Source: Pseudomonadota bacterium | GTDB lineage: Bacteria > Pseudomonadota > Alphaproteobacteria > Sphingomonadales > Sphingomonadaceae | Length of the DNA stretch: 28,684 bases | Reading direction: 5' to 3' | Assembly (NCBI GenBank): GCA_023426225.1 | Contig: JAFABD010000076.1 | Coordinates: 1 to 28,684, forward strand | Shown: piece by piece, positions 1 to 9,884 of the stretch | Layout: each line of letters opens with the position of its first letter | Numbering within the stretch: position 1 is the stretch's first letter | The notes under the pieces: model-generated | Told to the model about the DNA's origin: nothing | Seen by the model: only the letters and a program-made list of their open reading frames with translations | Databases searched by the model: none | Program-made: the position numbers and the translations under genes

Positions 1-323
1 GGTGCGGCGGGCGCGGCCGGAGTCGGCGCCGTCGGGGCCGCGGCGGGCGCGCTTGCGGGCGCAGGCGCACGGCGCAGCGAGGTGTCGATCGAGACGTTGT
101 GGCGCGTCGCGGCGATCACGGCGAGCACGATGCTCATCACGATGAACGCCGTCGCCAGGATCGCGGTCGACCGAGTCAGGAAATCGGCTGCGCCCCGCGC
201 CGACATCAGCCCCGAGGGGCTGCCGCCGGTGGTCAGGCCGCCGCCCTCCGAGCGCTGCACGAGGATCACGGTCACGAGAAGCGCCGCGATGATGGCGTGG
301 ACGACGAGCAGAAAGGTGTACAT
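1..323 (-). CDS. secG: Preprotein translocase subunit SecG, C-terminus cut by window edge
   Basis: Accessory subunit of the SecYEG inner-membrane channel. Reading from the ATG at 323, the protein begins MYTFLLVVHAIIAALLVTVI, the first hydrophobic segment, followed by the family-typical VQRSEGGGL stretch and a Gly/Ser-rich loop. A second hydrophobic segment (about residues 50-70, AILATAFIVMSIVLAVIAA) follows. The tail is Ala/Pro-rich low complexity, common in alphaproteobacterial SecG, and runs off the left edge after 107 codons, so the stop is not seen. It is divergent from the MarR-type regulator to its right. A candidate promoter lies just upstream at 351-379. Confidence 0.9.
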   Translation of the reverse strand, partial: MYTFLLVVHAIIAALLVTVILVQRSEGGGLTTGGSPSGLMSARGAADFLTRSTAILATAFIVMSIVLAVIAATRHNVSIDTSLRRAPAPASAPAAAPTAPTPAAPAA

Positions 324-350
324 CAGGACCCGACCTGTTGAGAAAGCGGC

Positions 351-379
351 GACATAGGGGAGCCGGGCGCGGGGATCAA
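351..379 (-). promoter_or_regulatory. Candidate secG promoter
   Basis: On the minus strand TTGATC (379-374) and TATGTC (356-351) are separated by exactly 17 bases, and the predicted transcript start would lie about 20 bases before the secG ATG. The match is partial at both hexamers, so this is a pattern-based inference. The rest of 324-615 shows no other gene. Confidence 0.4.
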
Positions 380-615
380 CCTTGCGCTTCGGCGCGCGCC
401 GCGGCGGGTCGCCATCGCGTTGCCCCGAACGGCGGCTTCGGGCGCGTTTTTGCGCGGCGGCGACGCCTCGTTGCCGGCGAACGGACGATTTTCGTCGCAA
501 AATGCGGCGATCGGCCCGCCGTTGCGATGCTTTTTTACACGAAGATGAAACATTTCGGCCACGCACTGAAACCAGTCGCGCCAAGACGCGTTACCGCTGC
601 TGGGAAGCCCCCGTC

Positions 616-1014
616 ATGGCCGGGGGCCAATTTGCAGACCGGGTAAACGCTGTGAACGCACTTCAAGACCAGGCGCTATCTTCCTGGAAGACCACCCTGA
701 TCGACTATGTGCGCTCGGGGGAGCCGGATCTCACTAATCGTCAGATGGCGATGCTTCTGCTCATCTATCTCGAACCGGGGCCGCACACGGTCCGCGGCCT
801 CGCGCGCGCGCTCAACGTTTCGAAACCCGTAGTCACCCGCGCCTTGAATCGCCTGGGCACGCTCGGCTATCTGCGTCGCCAACGCGACGATACCGACAAG
901 CGGAACATCTTCGTCGCACGGACCGCTGAAGGGGCAGATTTTCTTGCAGAGTTCGGGCAATTCCTTGCGGGCGACCACGACAACGAACCGGTCGTCCGCA
1001 GGGCCAACGCGTAA
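616..1014 (+). CDS. MarR-type winged-helix transcriptional regulator
   Basis: 132-residue protein with a winged helix-turn-helix at about residues 57-102: TVRGLARALNVSKPVVTRAL as recognition helices, then a wing with RRQRDDTDKRNIFV, the basic/acidic pattern typical of MarR proteins. The N-terminal helices (QDQALSSWKTTLIDYVRSG) would form the dimer interface. I chose the ATG at 616, preceded by GGGAAG nine bases upstream. The in-frame GTG at 652 (VNALQDQAL) is a credible alternative because homologues often begin near that point; the upstream extension of the frame to 382 is low-quality sequence. The ligand and targets cannot be read from the sequence. It is followed immediately by a small SH3-like ORF and argC on the same strand. 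Confidence 0.8.
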   Translation: MAGGQFADRVNAVNALQDQALSSWKTTLIDYVRSGEPDLTNRQMAMLLLIYLEPGPHTVRGLARALNVSKPVVTRALNRLGTLGYLRRQRDDTDKRNIFVARTAEGADFLAEFGQFLAGDHDNEPVVRRANA

Positions 1015-1339
1015 ACGTTTCTCACTAAAGGGAAAATCCCCCGTCTTTGACGCGCGGGCCGACGCCGTTCGCGGCGATCTGGCCGATGTGCGCCTGGCGG
1101 ACCGGGTGTTCGCGCCGCATTATGCCGCGCCGATGCCCTGCCCGCTCGTGCGCGCCGCAGCGTTGCGCAGCGGCATCAGCGCCGATTCGCCGCTGCTGGC
1201 GACGCTCGCCGCCGGCACGGTGTTCGAGGTGCTCGAGGTCGCCGGCGCGCATGTCTGGGGCAGCGCGCCCGAACTGCGTCTGGTCGGCTATGTCGACGCG
1301 ACCGCCGTGGCCCTGCCCGAGGAGAATGCAGCAGCATGA
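965..1339 (+). pseudogene. SH3-like N-terminal fragment of an NlpC/P60-type protein (possible remnant)
   Basis: The frame encodes FDARADAVRGDLADVRLADR, then a bacterial SH3-like stretch with LATLAAGTVFEVLEVAG and a GYVDATAVA end. In my recollection this resembles the N-terminal part of sphingomonad C40 (NlpC/P60) cell-wall peptidases, which normally continue into a catalytic domain of over 100 residues. Here the frame stops at 1337-1339, inside the argC start codon region (ATGA), so no catalytic Cys/His domain is present. There is no ATG or GTG before the conserved part: the only initiators are TTG codons (944, 965) inside the marR gene. Either a stand-alone SH3 protein with an unusual start, or a remnant left by deletion of the peptidase domain. 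The start given is a guess. Confidence 0.5.
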
Positions 1340-2277
1340 CGACGCGCGTCTTCATCGATGGGGCGGCCGGAACCACCGGGCTCGAGATCCGCGAGCGGCT
1401 GGCCGGCCGCCAGGAAATCGCGCTGATCCAGCTCGACGATGCCGAGCGCAAGGATCCCGCGCGCCGCGAGGCCGCGCTCAACGATGCCGATTTCGTGATT
1501 CTCTGCCTGCCCGACGATGCGGCGCGCGAGGCGGTTGCGATGATCCGCAACGACCGCACCCGCGTGATCGACGCGTCGACCGCGCATCGCGTCGCGCCCG
1601 ACTGGACCTATGGCTTCCCGGAGCTTGAGCCCGGCCAGATGGCGGCGATCGCCGAATCGGCCCGCGTCGCCAATCCCGGCTGCTACCCCACGGGTTTCCT
1701 CGCGCTCGTCCGGCCGCTCGTCCGCGCGGGGCTGATCCCGCACGACTATCCGCTCAGCGTCAACGCCGTGTCGGGCTATTCGGGCGGCGGCAAGGCGATG
1801 ATCGCCGAGTTCGAACAGCCCGAATCGCCCGGACATGCGCATCCCGCCTTCCGCACCTATGGCCTCGGCCTTGCGCACAAGCATGTGCCGGAGATGCAGA
1901 AGCACGCGCGCATCGAACATCCGCCGATCTTCATGCCGGCGGTCGCGCGCACCTATCGCGGCATGCTGATCGAAGTGCCGCTGCCGCTCTTCGCCTTCAC
2001 CCGGCGCCCCTCGATCGAGGCGATCGAGAATGTGCTGCGCGAGGCGTATCGCGACAGCGATATTGTTCGCGTGCTTCCCGCCGACGAGACGATGGTGACG
2101 ATCGAGGCCGATGCCGGCACCGACCGGCTGTCGCTGCGCGTGTTCGGCAATGCCGAGCGCGGTCAGGCGCGACTGGTGGCGACGCTCGACAATCTCGGCA
2201 AGGGCGCGGCAGGTGCCGCGGTCCAGAATCTCAACGTCATGGCGGGCTTTTCGCCCAGCGCGGGGCTCGTTCTCTGA
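1336..2277 (+). CDS. argC: N-acetyl-gamma-glutamyl-phosphate reductase, short (type 2) form
   Basis: Third step of arginine biosynthesis: NADPH-dependent reduction of N-acetylglutamyl-5-phosphate to the semialdehyde, in the cytoplasm. 313 residues, the size of the type 2 family found in alphaproteobacteria rather than the longer type 1. An NADP-binding motif occurs at the N-terminus (FIDGAAGTTGLEI, 6-18). The catalytic cysteine is Cys116 in ANPGCYPTGF. VSGYSGGGKAM and the HKHVPEMQKH region are also family features. The ATG overlaps the stop of the preceding SH3-like frame by ATGA, suggesting translational coupling. No other arg gene is adjacent; the next gene belongs to sugar catabolism. Confidence 0.95.
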   Translation: MTTRVFIDGAAGTTGLEIRERLAGRQEIALIQLDDAERKDPARREAALNDADFVILCLPDDAAREAVAMIRNDRTRVIDASTAHRVAPDWTYGFPELEPGQMAAIAESARVANPGCYPTGFLALVRPLVRAGLIPHDYPLSVNAVSGYSGGGKAMIAEFEQPESPGHAHPAFRTYGLGLAHKHVPEMQKHARIEHPPIFMPAVARTYRGMLIEVPLPLFAFTRRPSIEAIENVLREAYRDSDIVRVLPADETMVTIEADAGTDRLSLRVFGNAERGQARLVATLDNLGKGAAGAAVQNLNVMAGFSPSAGLVL

Positions 2278-2290
2278 ACCGGCGACCGGG

Positions 2291-2314
2291 CGCGGCGGGG
2301 CCGGTCCCCGCGCG
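2291..2314 (+). terminator. GC hairpin after argC, no T-tract
   Basis: The sequence CGCGGCGGGG (2291-2300), loop CCGGT, CCCCGCGCG forms a stem with one bulged G, 13 bases after the argC stop. There is no run of T after it, so it could be a weak or factor-assisted terminator or only an RNA end-protecting structure. It separates argC from zwf. Confidence 0.3.
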
Positions 2315-2393
2315 TCCGGGCCAAGCCGACGCTTGATCTTTGCCCGCCGTTCGTGTCCTGAAGGACCAGGGACAGGATCAGAAGAGGCACGCA

Positions 2394-3851
2394 ATGCAGC
2401 AATCCGTCGGCAAACTCCTGCTGTTCGGCGCAACCGGCGATCTGGCGCAGCGGATGCTGCTGCCGTCGCTCTATGCGCTCCATGCCGACGGCCTGCTGCC
2501 GCACGGGCTGTCGATCATCGGGACCGCGCGCTCGGACCTCGACGATGCCGGCTATCGCCGCTTCACCCGTCAGGCGCTCGACACCTTCCTGACCGCCGAC
2601 CGGCGCGATGACAGCGCTGTCGAAAGCTTTCTCGAGCGCGTGCATTATCAGCCGCTCGACGCCTCGGACGTGTCGGGCTTCGCCGCGCTCAAGGAAAAGG
2701 TGGGCGACATCCGCGACGGGCTCGCGATCTTCCTGTCGACCGCGCCCTGGCTGTTCGGCCCGACGATCCGCGGCCTCGAAGCCGCGGGTCTTGCCGGCGA
2801 CAATGTGCGGATCAGCCTCGAAAAGCCGCTCGGCAAGGATCTCGACACCAGCCGCGAGATCAACGATCTCGTCGCCAGCGTCTTTCCCGAGGAGCGGACC
2901 TTCCGCATCGACCATTATCTCGGCAAGGAAACCGTCCAGAACATCTTGGCGCTGCGTTTCGGCAACTCGCTGTTCGAGCCGGTGTGGAACGCCCAGGGCA
3001 TCGACCATGTCCAGATCACCGTCTCCGAAACCGTCGGGCTCGAAGGGCGCGCCGGCTTCTATGACGAGACCGGCGCGCTGCGCGACATGGTCCAGAACCA
3101 CATGCTTCAGCTCCTTGCGCTGATCGCGATGGAGGCCCCTGCCCAGTTCGACGGCACGTCGATCCGCGACGAAAAGGTCAAGGTGCTGCGTTCGCTGCGC
3201 CCGATCACCGGCGGCGATGCGGCGCACCTGACCGTCACCGGCCAATATGGCGGCGGCGCCGTCAACGGCTCGATCGTCCGCGACTATGCGACCGACCTCG
3301 AAAAGCCTTCGTCGACCGAGACCTTCGTGGCGATCAAGGCGCATGTCGACAACTGGCGCTGGCACGGCGTCCCCTTCTACCTGCGCACCGGCAAGCGGCT
3401 GGCCGAACGCCGTTCGGAAATCGTCATCCAGTTCAAGCCGGTGCCGCACTCGATCTTCGCCGATCGCGGCGGCGTGCTGCACCCCAACACGCTCGTCATC
3501 AGGCTTCAGCCCGAGGAATATGTGCGGCTGCTCGTCATGGCGAAGCAGCCCGGGCTCGATCGCGACGGCATCCGCCTGCGCGAGGTGCCGCTCAACCTCA
3601 GCCTCGAGAACGAATTCGCCGGCACGCGCCGCCGCATCGCCTATGAACGCCTGCTCCTCGATCTGATCGAGGGCGATCCCACGCTGTTCGTCCGCCGCGA
3701 CGAGGTGGAGGCGCAATGGGCCTGGATCGACGGCATCCGTCACGGATGGCAGGTTTCCGACCTCAAGCCAAAGCCCTATGCTTCGGGAAGCTGGGGCCCC
3801 TCGGCCTCGGTCGCGCTGACCGAGCGCGACGGGGTGACGTGGAACGAATAG
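2394..3851 (+). CDS. zwf: Glucose-6-phosphate 1-dehydrogenase
   Basis: Oxidises glucose 6-phosphate to 6-phosphogluconolactone with NAD(P)+, feeding the Entner-Doudoroff and pentose phosphate routes. 485 residues, the usual length. Visible motifs: the Rossmann fingerprint FGATGDL (11-17), EKPLGKD (143-149), the substrate-binding signature RIDHYLGKE (171-179), and the catalytic-base His236 in ALRDMVQNHM. The start at 2394 is chosen because GAAGAGG lies just upstream and the protein begins where the family begins; the same frame is open for 18 more codons without homology. First gene of the zwf-pgl-edd-glk-eda cluster; 57 bases separate it from pgl. Confidence 0.97.
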   Translation: MQQSVGKLLLFGATGDLAQRMLLPSLYALHADGLLPHGLSIIGTARSDLDDAGYRRFTRQALDTFLTADRRDDSAVESFLERVHYQPLDASDVSGFAALKEKVGDIRDGLAIFLSTAPWLFGPTIRGLEAAGLAGDNVRISLEKPLGKDLDTSREINDLVASVFPEERTFRIDHYLGKETVQNILALRFGNSLFEPVWNAQGIDHVQITVSETVGLEGRAGFYDETGALRDMVQNHMLQLLALIAMEAPAQFDGTSIRDEKVKVLRSLRPITGGDAAHLTVTGQYGGGAVNGSIVRDYATDLEKPSSTETFVAIKAHVDNWRWHGVPFYLRTGKRLAERRSEIVIQFKPVPHSIFADRGGVLHPNTLVIRLQPEEYVRLLVMAKQPGLDRDGIRLREVPLNLSLENEFAGTRRRIAYERLLLDLIEGDPTLFVRRDEVEAQWAWIDGIRHGWQVSDLKPKPYASGSWGPSASVALTERDGVTWNE

Positions 3852-3908
3852 GCGCGTGATCCCATATCCGAAGTCCACCCACCGGACCCCACGCGCAGGA
3901 GAACAAGA

Positions 3909-4612
3909 ATGACCGAAATCGAATGGTGGGACTATGACGACGCCGCCGAAATGGCCGACGCGGTCGCCGGTGACATCCAGTTCATCATCGAAAGCGCGAT
4001 CGACGCGCGCGGCGGCGCGGTCGTCGCGCTTGCCGGCGGCAAGACGCCGCTGCCGATCTATGGAAAACTCGCCGCGGCCAAGCTCGACTGGAAGCGCGTG
4101 ACGATCATCCCCGGCGACGACCGGCTGGTGCCGCTGGGCGATCCGCTGTCGAACGTCACCGCGATCGGCAAGATCTTCATTCCCCGGGGCGCGCGCGTGC
4201 TGCCGCTGATCAGCGACAAGGCCGAGGATTACAAGGCCGCCGGCCGTGCCGCCGACGCGCGGCTCCAGGACGTCCACTGGCCGCTCGACCTGTGCCTGCT
4301 CGGCGTCGGGGCCGACGGGCATTGCGCCTCGATCTTCCCCGGCCCCGATTATGACGAGGCGCTCAACGGTCCCAAGGAGCGCCGCGCGCTCGGCGTCATG
4401 CCCGATCCGCTGCCGCCCGAAGCGCCGGTGGCGCGCGTCACGCTCAGCCGCGCCGCCATCGCCTCGGCGCGCGCGCTGATGATCGCCGTGTCGGGCCAGG
4501 CCAAGCGCGACGTGCTGGAAACCGCGATCGAGGCGGGTGCCGCCTCGCCCTACCCCATCGGCCGCGTGCTTGCCGACGTCGAGCTGCCGGTCGACATCCA
4601 CTGGAGCGCCTG

Positions 4613-4613
<1 letters not shown>
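3909..4613 (+). CDS. pgl: 6-phosphogluconolactonase
   Basis: Hydrolyses 6-phosphogluconolactone to 6-phosphogluconate. DevB/SOL-type family, 234 residues. Motifs: VALAGGKTPLPIYGKL (39-54) for phosphate binding, IIPGDDRLVP (66-75), and LLGVGADGHCASIFPG (130-145), in which the Asp and His of the GADGH core belong to the active site. A good ribosome-binding site, CAGGAG, lies nine bases before the ATG. The stop overlaps the edd start (TGATG, 4611-4615), so pgl and edd are probably translationally coupled and consecutive enzymes are made together. Confidence 0.95.
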
Positions 4614-6436
<1,823 letters not shown>

Positions 6437-6492
6437 CCCGCCGCTTGATCGACGCTTTACAAAACGGGCTTGAAAGGCCGAAAGGCGTGCGG

Positions 6493-6512
6493 CACTGCCA
6501 ACGTTGACAGTG
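6493..6512 (+). promoter_or_regulatory. 20-bp palindrome upstream of glk, candidate LacI-family operator
   Basis: CACTGCCAACGTTGACAGTG reads as an inverted repeat with only one mismatched base pair (positions 6498 and 6507). Its core TGCCAACGTTGACA (6496-6509) matches the LacI/GalR-type pattern TGNNANCGNTNNCA with a central CG. It lies 29 bases before the glk ATG, within the only sizeable gap of the Entner-Doudoroff cluster. No LacI-family gene is in the window, so the regulator is unknown. The TTGACA of the right half could also serve as a -35 hexamer, but no convincing -10 follows. Confidence 0.55.
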
Positions 6513-6541
6513 GAACGCGTCCGAAAAATCGGGGAGGAACA

Positions 6542-7510
6542 ATGGAAGTCGTCGCGGTCGATATCGGGGGCACCCACGCCCGCTTCGCCGTTGCCGAGGT
6601 CGCCGAGGGTCGCGTCGTCTCGATGAGCCCCCCGGTGACCCAGAAGGTGGCGGAGCATCCCAGCCTTCAGCTCGCCTGGCAGGCCTTTGCCGCCACGCTC
6701 GATCGGCCCGCCCCGCGCGCGGCGGCGATCGCGGTCGCCTCGCCGGTGGGCGGAGAGATCATCAAGCTCACCAACAACCCCTGGATCATCCGCCCCGCGC
6801 TGATCCCCGACCGGCTGGGCGCCGAGATCTGGACCGTCGTCAACGATTTCGAGGCGATCGGCCACGCCGTCGCCCAGTTCGACGATTCGAACTTCCAGCA
6901 TCTGTGCGGCCCCGAAACGCCGCTGCCCGCATCCGGCTCGCTCACCGTCTGCGGCCCGGGCACCGGGCTCGGCGTCGCCCAGGTGTTCCGCCACGGCGGC
7001 GGCTATCACGTCATCGCGACCGAGGGCGGCCATTCCGATTTCGCCCCGCTCGACCCGATCGAGGACGCGCTCGTCCAGCGGCTGCGCAAGACCTATACGC
7101 GCGTGTCGAAGGAACGCGTCGCCGCCGGCCCGGCGATCGTCTCGATCTACGAAACGCTCGCCGAGCTTGAGGGCAAGCCCTTCCAGCGCCTCGACGACAA
7201 GGAGATCTGGCAGCTCGCCTTCGACGGGCGCGACAGCCTCGCCGTCGCCGCGCTCGACCGCTTCTGCCTCAGCCTCGGCGCCGTCGCGGGCGACCTTGCA
7301 CTGTCGCACGGCCCCACCGGCGTCGTCATCGCGGGCGGGCTCGGGCTGCGTCTCAAGAGCCATCTGCTCCAGTCGGGCTTCGGCGAGCGTTTCGTCGCCA
7401 AGGGCCGGTTCCGCGGGCTGATGGCCACGATCCCGGTCAAGCTGATCACCCATCCCCAGCCCGGCCTGTTCGGCGCCGCCGCCGCCTTTGCCCAGGAGCA
7501 TGCCCGATGA
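6542..7510 (+). CDS. glk: Glucokinase
   Basis: ATP-dependent phosphorylation of glucose to glucose 6-phosphate, the substrate of zwf upstream. 322 residues, the E. coli Glk-type family (ROK-unrelated). The N-terminal phosphate-binding motif VAVDIGGTHARFAVAEV (4-20), the catalytic Asp102 in VVNDFEAIGHA, CGPGTGLGVAQV (137-148), and the EGGHSDFAPLDP segment are visible. The ATG at 6542 has GGGGAGG immediately upstream. The stop overlaps the eda start (ATGA, 7507-7510). Physical coupling to eda and zwf indicates that glucose enters as free sugar and is phosphorylated intracellularly; a separate operator-like palindrome precedes this gene. Confidence 0.95.
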   Translation: MEVVAVDIGGTHARFAVAEVAEGRVVSMSPPVTQKVAEHPSLQLAWQAFAATLDRPAPRAAAIAVASPVGGEIIKLTNNPWIIRPALIPDRLGAEIWTVVNDFEAIGHAVAQFDDSNFQHLCGPETPLPASGSLTVCGPGTGLGVAQVFRHGGGYHVIATEGGHSDFAPLDPIEDALVQRLRKTYTRVSKERVAAGPAIVSIYETLAELEGKPFQRLDDKEIWQLAFDGRDSLAVAALDRFCLSLGAVAGDLALSHGPTGVVIAGGLGLRLKSHLLQSGFGERFVAKGRFRGLMATIPVKLITHPQPGLFGAAAAFAQEHAR

Positions 7511-8118
7511 GCACGCACGACATCGAAGCCATCATGCGCACCAGCCCGGTGATCCCGGTGCTGGTGATCGACGACGCCGCCACCGCCCGCCCGCTGGCCG
7601 AGGCGCTCGTCCGCGGCGGGCTGCGCGTGCTCGAGGTGACGATGCGCACCCCCGCCGCGCTCGACGCGATCCGCGAGATGAAGCAGGTCGACGGCGCGAT
7701 CGTCGGCGCGGGCACCGTCATCAATCCCGACCAGTTCGCCCAGGTGGTCGATGCCGGCGCCGAGTTCATCGTCTCGCCCGGGCTCACCGAGCGACTGGCG
7801 CGCCCGGTGATCGAAAGCGGCGTGCCCTTCCTCCCCGGCATCGCCAGCGCCGCCGACATCATGCGCGGGCTCGATCTCGGCCTCAGCCATTTCAAGTTCT
7901 TCCCCGCCGAGACCTCGGGCGGGCTCAAGGCGCTCAAGGCGCTCGCCGCCCCCTTCTATCAGGCGCGCTTCTGCCCCACCGGCGGCATCACGCTCGACAG
8001 CGCGCCCGCCTGGCTCGGCTTCGATCCGGTGCTGTGCGTCGGCGGCAGCTGGATCGCCACCGGCACGATGCCCGAAGTTGAACAAAAAGCCCGCGCCGCC
8101 GCCGCGCTGGCCAGGTGA
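7507..8118 (+). CDS. eda: KDPG aldolase (2-dehydro-3-deoxy-6-phosphogluconate aldolase)
   Basis: Cleaves KDPG to pyruvate and glyceraldehyde 3-phosphate, closing the Entner-Doudoroff pathway. 203 residues. Class I aldolase motifs: PVIPVLVIDD at the N-terminus, Glu43 in RVLEVTMRT (catalytic base), GAGTV (67-71), Schiff-base Lys130 in LSHFKFFPAE, and FCPTGGI further on for phosphate binding. The ATG overlaps the glk stop. It is the last gene of the cluster; a long GC hairpin follows seven bases after the stop. Confidence 0.96.
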   Translation: MSTHDIEAIMRTSPVIPVLVIDDAATARPLAEALVRGGLRVLEVTMRTPAALDAIREMKQVDGAIVGAGTVINPDQFAQVVDAGAEFIVSPGLTERLARPVIESGVPFLPGIASAADIMRGLDLGLSHFKFFPAETSGGLKALKALAAPFYQARFCPTGGITLDSAPAWLGFDPVLCVGGSWIATGTMPEVEQKARAAAALAR

Positions 8119-8125
8119 CGCACCA

Positions 8126-8157
8126 ACCCCGGCGGGCGGAACGCCGCTCGCCGGGGT
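8126..8157 (+). terminator. Strong hairpin after eda, no T-tract
   Basis: ACCCCGGCGGGCGG (8126-8139), loop AACG, CCGCTCGCCGGGGT (8144-8157): fourteen consecutive pairs with one G-T wobble. It begins seven bases after the eda stop. No U-rich tail follows. It probably marks the 3' end of the Entner-Doudoroff mRNA, either as a non-canonical terminator or as a barrier to 3' exonucleases. The remainder of 8158-8314 shows no gene. Confidence 0.5.
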
Positions 8158-8315
8158 GGCGGCAGGAATGCGCGCGCCTGCTCGCCTGCCGTCCGGCAAA
8201 GTCCGGGCCGATGGCGGCGGACAGCGGGCACAAACGGCTTGGGGTGCGCGGTGTCGAGCGCGATCGTTGCTGGGGGCAGTGGCGGATCGGCATGCCGACG
8301 GCTGAAGCTGGGACA

Positions 8316-8332
8316 GGCCGTGTAAAAACGGC
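8316..8332 (+). repeat. Left terminal inverted repeat of the IS1182-type element
   Basis: GGCCGTGTAAAAACGGC. The inner part also forms its own small hairpin, TGTAAA (8321-8326) with TTTACA (8333-8338), which is absent at the other end. Matches the right repeat at 15 of 17 positions. Confidence 0.8.
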
Positions 8333-8389
8333 TTTACAGTAGCTGGTCGGTATTTTCGGCGCGGCGCGTTGAAGGTTGAGCGTTGGCGC

Positions 8390-9832
8390 TCAGCTCTGGA
8401 TCGCTGCGATCAGTGGCTGGACGCCGAGGATGGCGATCAGCCGCTTGAAGTTATAGGCCAAGATATGGAGGCTGGCCTCCGTTCTGACATTCTTGAGCGT
8501 TTTCGTTTGGAAGTGCGTCGAGCCCATCCAGGCTTTCAGCGTGCCGAACGGATGCTCGACAGTCTGCCGGCGAATCCGCATGGCGTCTGGCGCACGATCA
8601 AGGCGCCGCTCCATCGCCTCGACGACCGCTTCATGTTCCCATCGTTTGACCCGGCGTTCCTTGCCGGTCGTGCATTGGTCATGAAGTGCGCATGTCTGAC
8701 AGTTCGAGCTCCAATAGCTATGGAGCGTCATGCCTGCCTCTACCGAGGTGTACCGATAGATCAGATCTTCGCCTGCGGGACATCGATAGACGTTTTCCTG
8801 CTCCAGATAGACGAAGTCCTGTTTGCCGAAGCGACCTTGCGCCTTCGCCCCCGAAGTCAGCGGCCTGGGCACGAAGGCGGTAACGCCCATTCCCTCGCAG
8901 GTCCGGATGTCCTCGCCCTTGAAATAGCCCTTGTCGGCAATGGCATCCAAAGCCTCCACGCCCATGGCGCCCTTGGCTTTCGCCGCCATGGGGGCAAGTT
9001 GCCCGCGGTCATATCCGATATTCAAAAGCTCGTGCGCGACAATGAGGTGATGCTCGGCATCGACGGCCGCCTGGAGATTGTAGCCGACGATGCTTGTGCC
9101 GCGCCCCGCACTCGCCATGGCGCGGGCGTCCGGATCGGTCAGCGATACCTGCTGGTCCGGCGCATTCTGGACTTCCTCTTCGCGTGCGGCGAGATCGCGC
9201 AACTGCGCGCGCAACCGGGCAATCTTCTCCGTCAATCGCCTCGCTTTCGGCTCGGCAATGTCGCTTTCTTCGCGATCGGTACGATCAAGCGCGTCGAGAT
9301 ACCGATCGATGTTGTCCTGCACCTGCTTCATCCGCGAGGCGACCTTCGCGGCCGTGTAGTTCTTGTCGCGGTTGTTGACCGCCTTCATCTTGCTGCCGTC
9401 GATCACGACAACCGCGCGCGTGAACAGCCCCAATTGCCGGCACAGATCGATGAACTGGCTGCACACAGCCCGGATCGCAGCGCCATTGGCCTGGCGGAAA
9501 TTGGCGATTGTTTTGAAGTCGGGCGCCAGTCGCCCCGTCAGCCACATCAATTCCACATTGCGCTGTGCTTCACGCTCGAGCCGCCGGCTCGACTGGATCC
9601 GGTTCAGATAGCCATAGAGGTAGATCTTGAGCATCGTCGCCGGATGATAGGCGGGGCGCCCCGTCTCAGCCGGCGTCATGCCCGCAAACTCCAGGGCCTT
9701 CAGATCCAGCGCATCAATGAAGGCCTCGACCGCGCGAACCGGATTGTCTGCCGACACGTAATCATCGAGCGATGCAGGCAGGAGATAGTCCTGCCGACGG
9801 TCTTCCCCGTGAACGAAACGGCTCATGCCCAA
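8390..9832 (-). CDS. IS1182-family DDE transposase
   Basis: 480 residues, full length for the family. The N-terminal region has the characteristic DYLLPASLDDYVSADNPVRA and YHPATMLKIYLYGYLNRIQS blocks. Catalytic acids are recognisable as Asp in VVVIDGSKMKAV, Asp in AIADKGYFKGEDI and Glu in VEHPFGTLKAWMG. Between the last two is a cysteine-rich stretch, YRCPAGEDL then CQTCALHDQC, seen in this family and possibly metal-binding. The charged helical segment with EEVQNAPDQQVSLTDPDARAM is also typical. The frame is intact, so the element may be active. The start is either 9832 or the ATG six bases later (MSRFVHGED). Confidence 0.92.
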   Translation of the reverse strand: MGMSRFVHGEDRRQDYLLPASLDDYVSADNPVRAVEAFIDALDLKALEFAGMTPAETGRPAYHPATMLKIYLYGYLNRIQSSRRLEREAQRNVELMWLTGRLAPDFKTIANFRQANGAAIRAVCSQFIDLCRQLGLFTRAVVVIDGSKMKAVNNRDKNYTAAKVASRMKQVQDNIDRYLDALDRTDREESDIAEPKARRLTEKIARLRAQLRDLAAREEEVQNAPDQQVSLTDPDARAMASAGRGTSIVGYNLQAAVDAEHHLIVAHELLNIGYDRGQLAPMAAKAKGAMGVEALDAIADKGYFKGEDIRTCEGMGVTAFVPRPLTSGAKAQGRFGKQDFVYLEQENVYRCPAGEDLIYRYTSVEAGMTLHSYWSSNCQTCALHDQCTTGKERRVKRWEHEAVVEAMERRLDRAPDAMRIRRQTVEHPFGTLKAWMGSTHFQTKTLKNVRTEASLHILAYNFKRLIAILGVQPLIAAIQS

Positions 9833-9867
9833 GGCTCCCGAAACGCCAAAGAACCATAGCAGATTCC

Positions 9868-9884
9868 GACGTTTTTACACAGCC
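9868..9884 (-). repeat. Right terminal inverted repeat of the IS1182-type element
   Basis: Read on the minus strand GGCTGTGTAAAAACGTC, the partner of 8316-8332. It lies about 36 bases upstream of the transposase start, so the transposase promoter must be close to or within this end. Confidence 0.8.

Noticed and set aside
2163..4601. Long open frame on the minus strand opposite zwf and pgl
   Set aside because: It is antisense to two clear genes, is rich in His/Arg/Asp/Gly in the way GC-rich shadow frames are, and has no recognisable domain.
8287..8298. Perfect 12-base palindrome TCGGCATGCCGA as an operator
   Set aside because: It lies downstream of the eda hairpin with no gene start nearby except the insertion sequence; short GC-rich palindromes are frequent by chance here.
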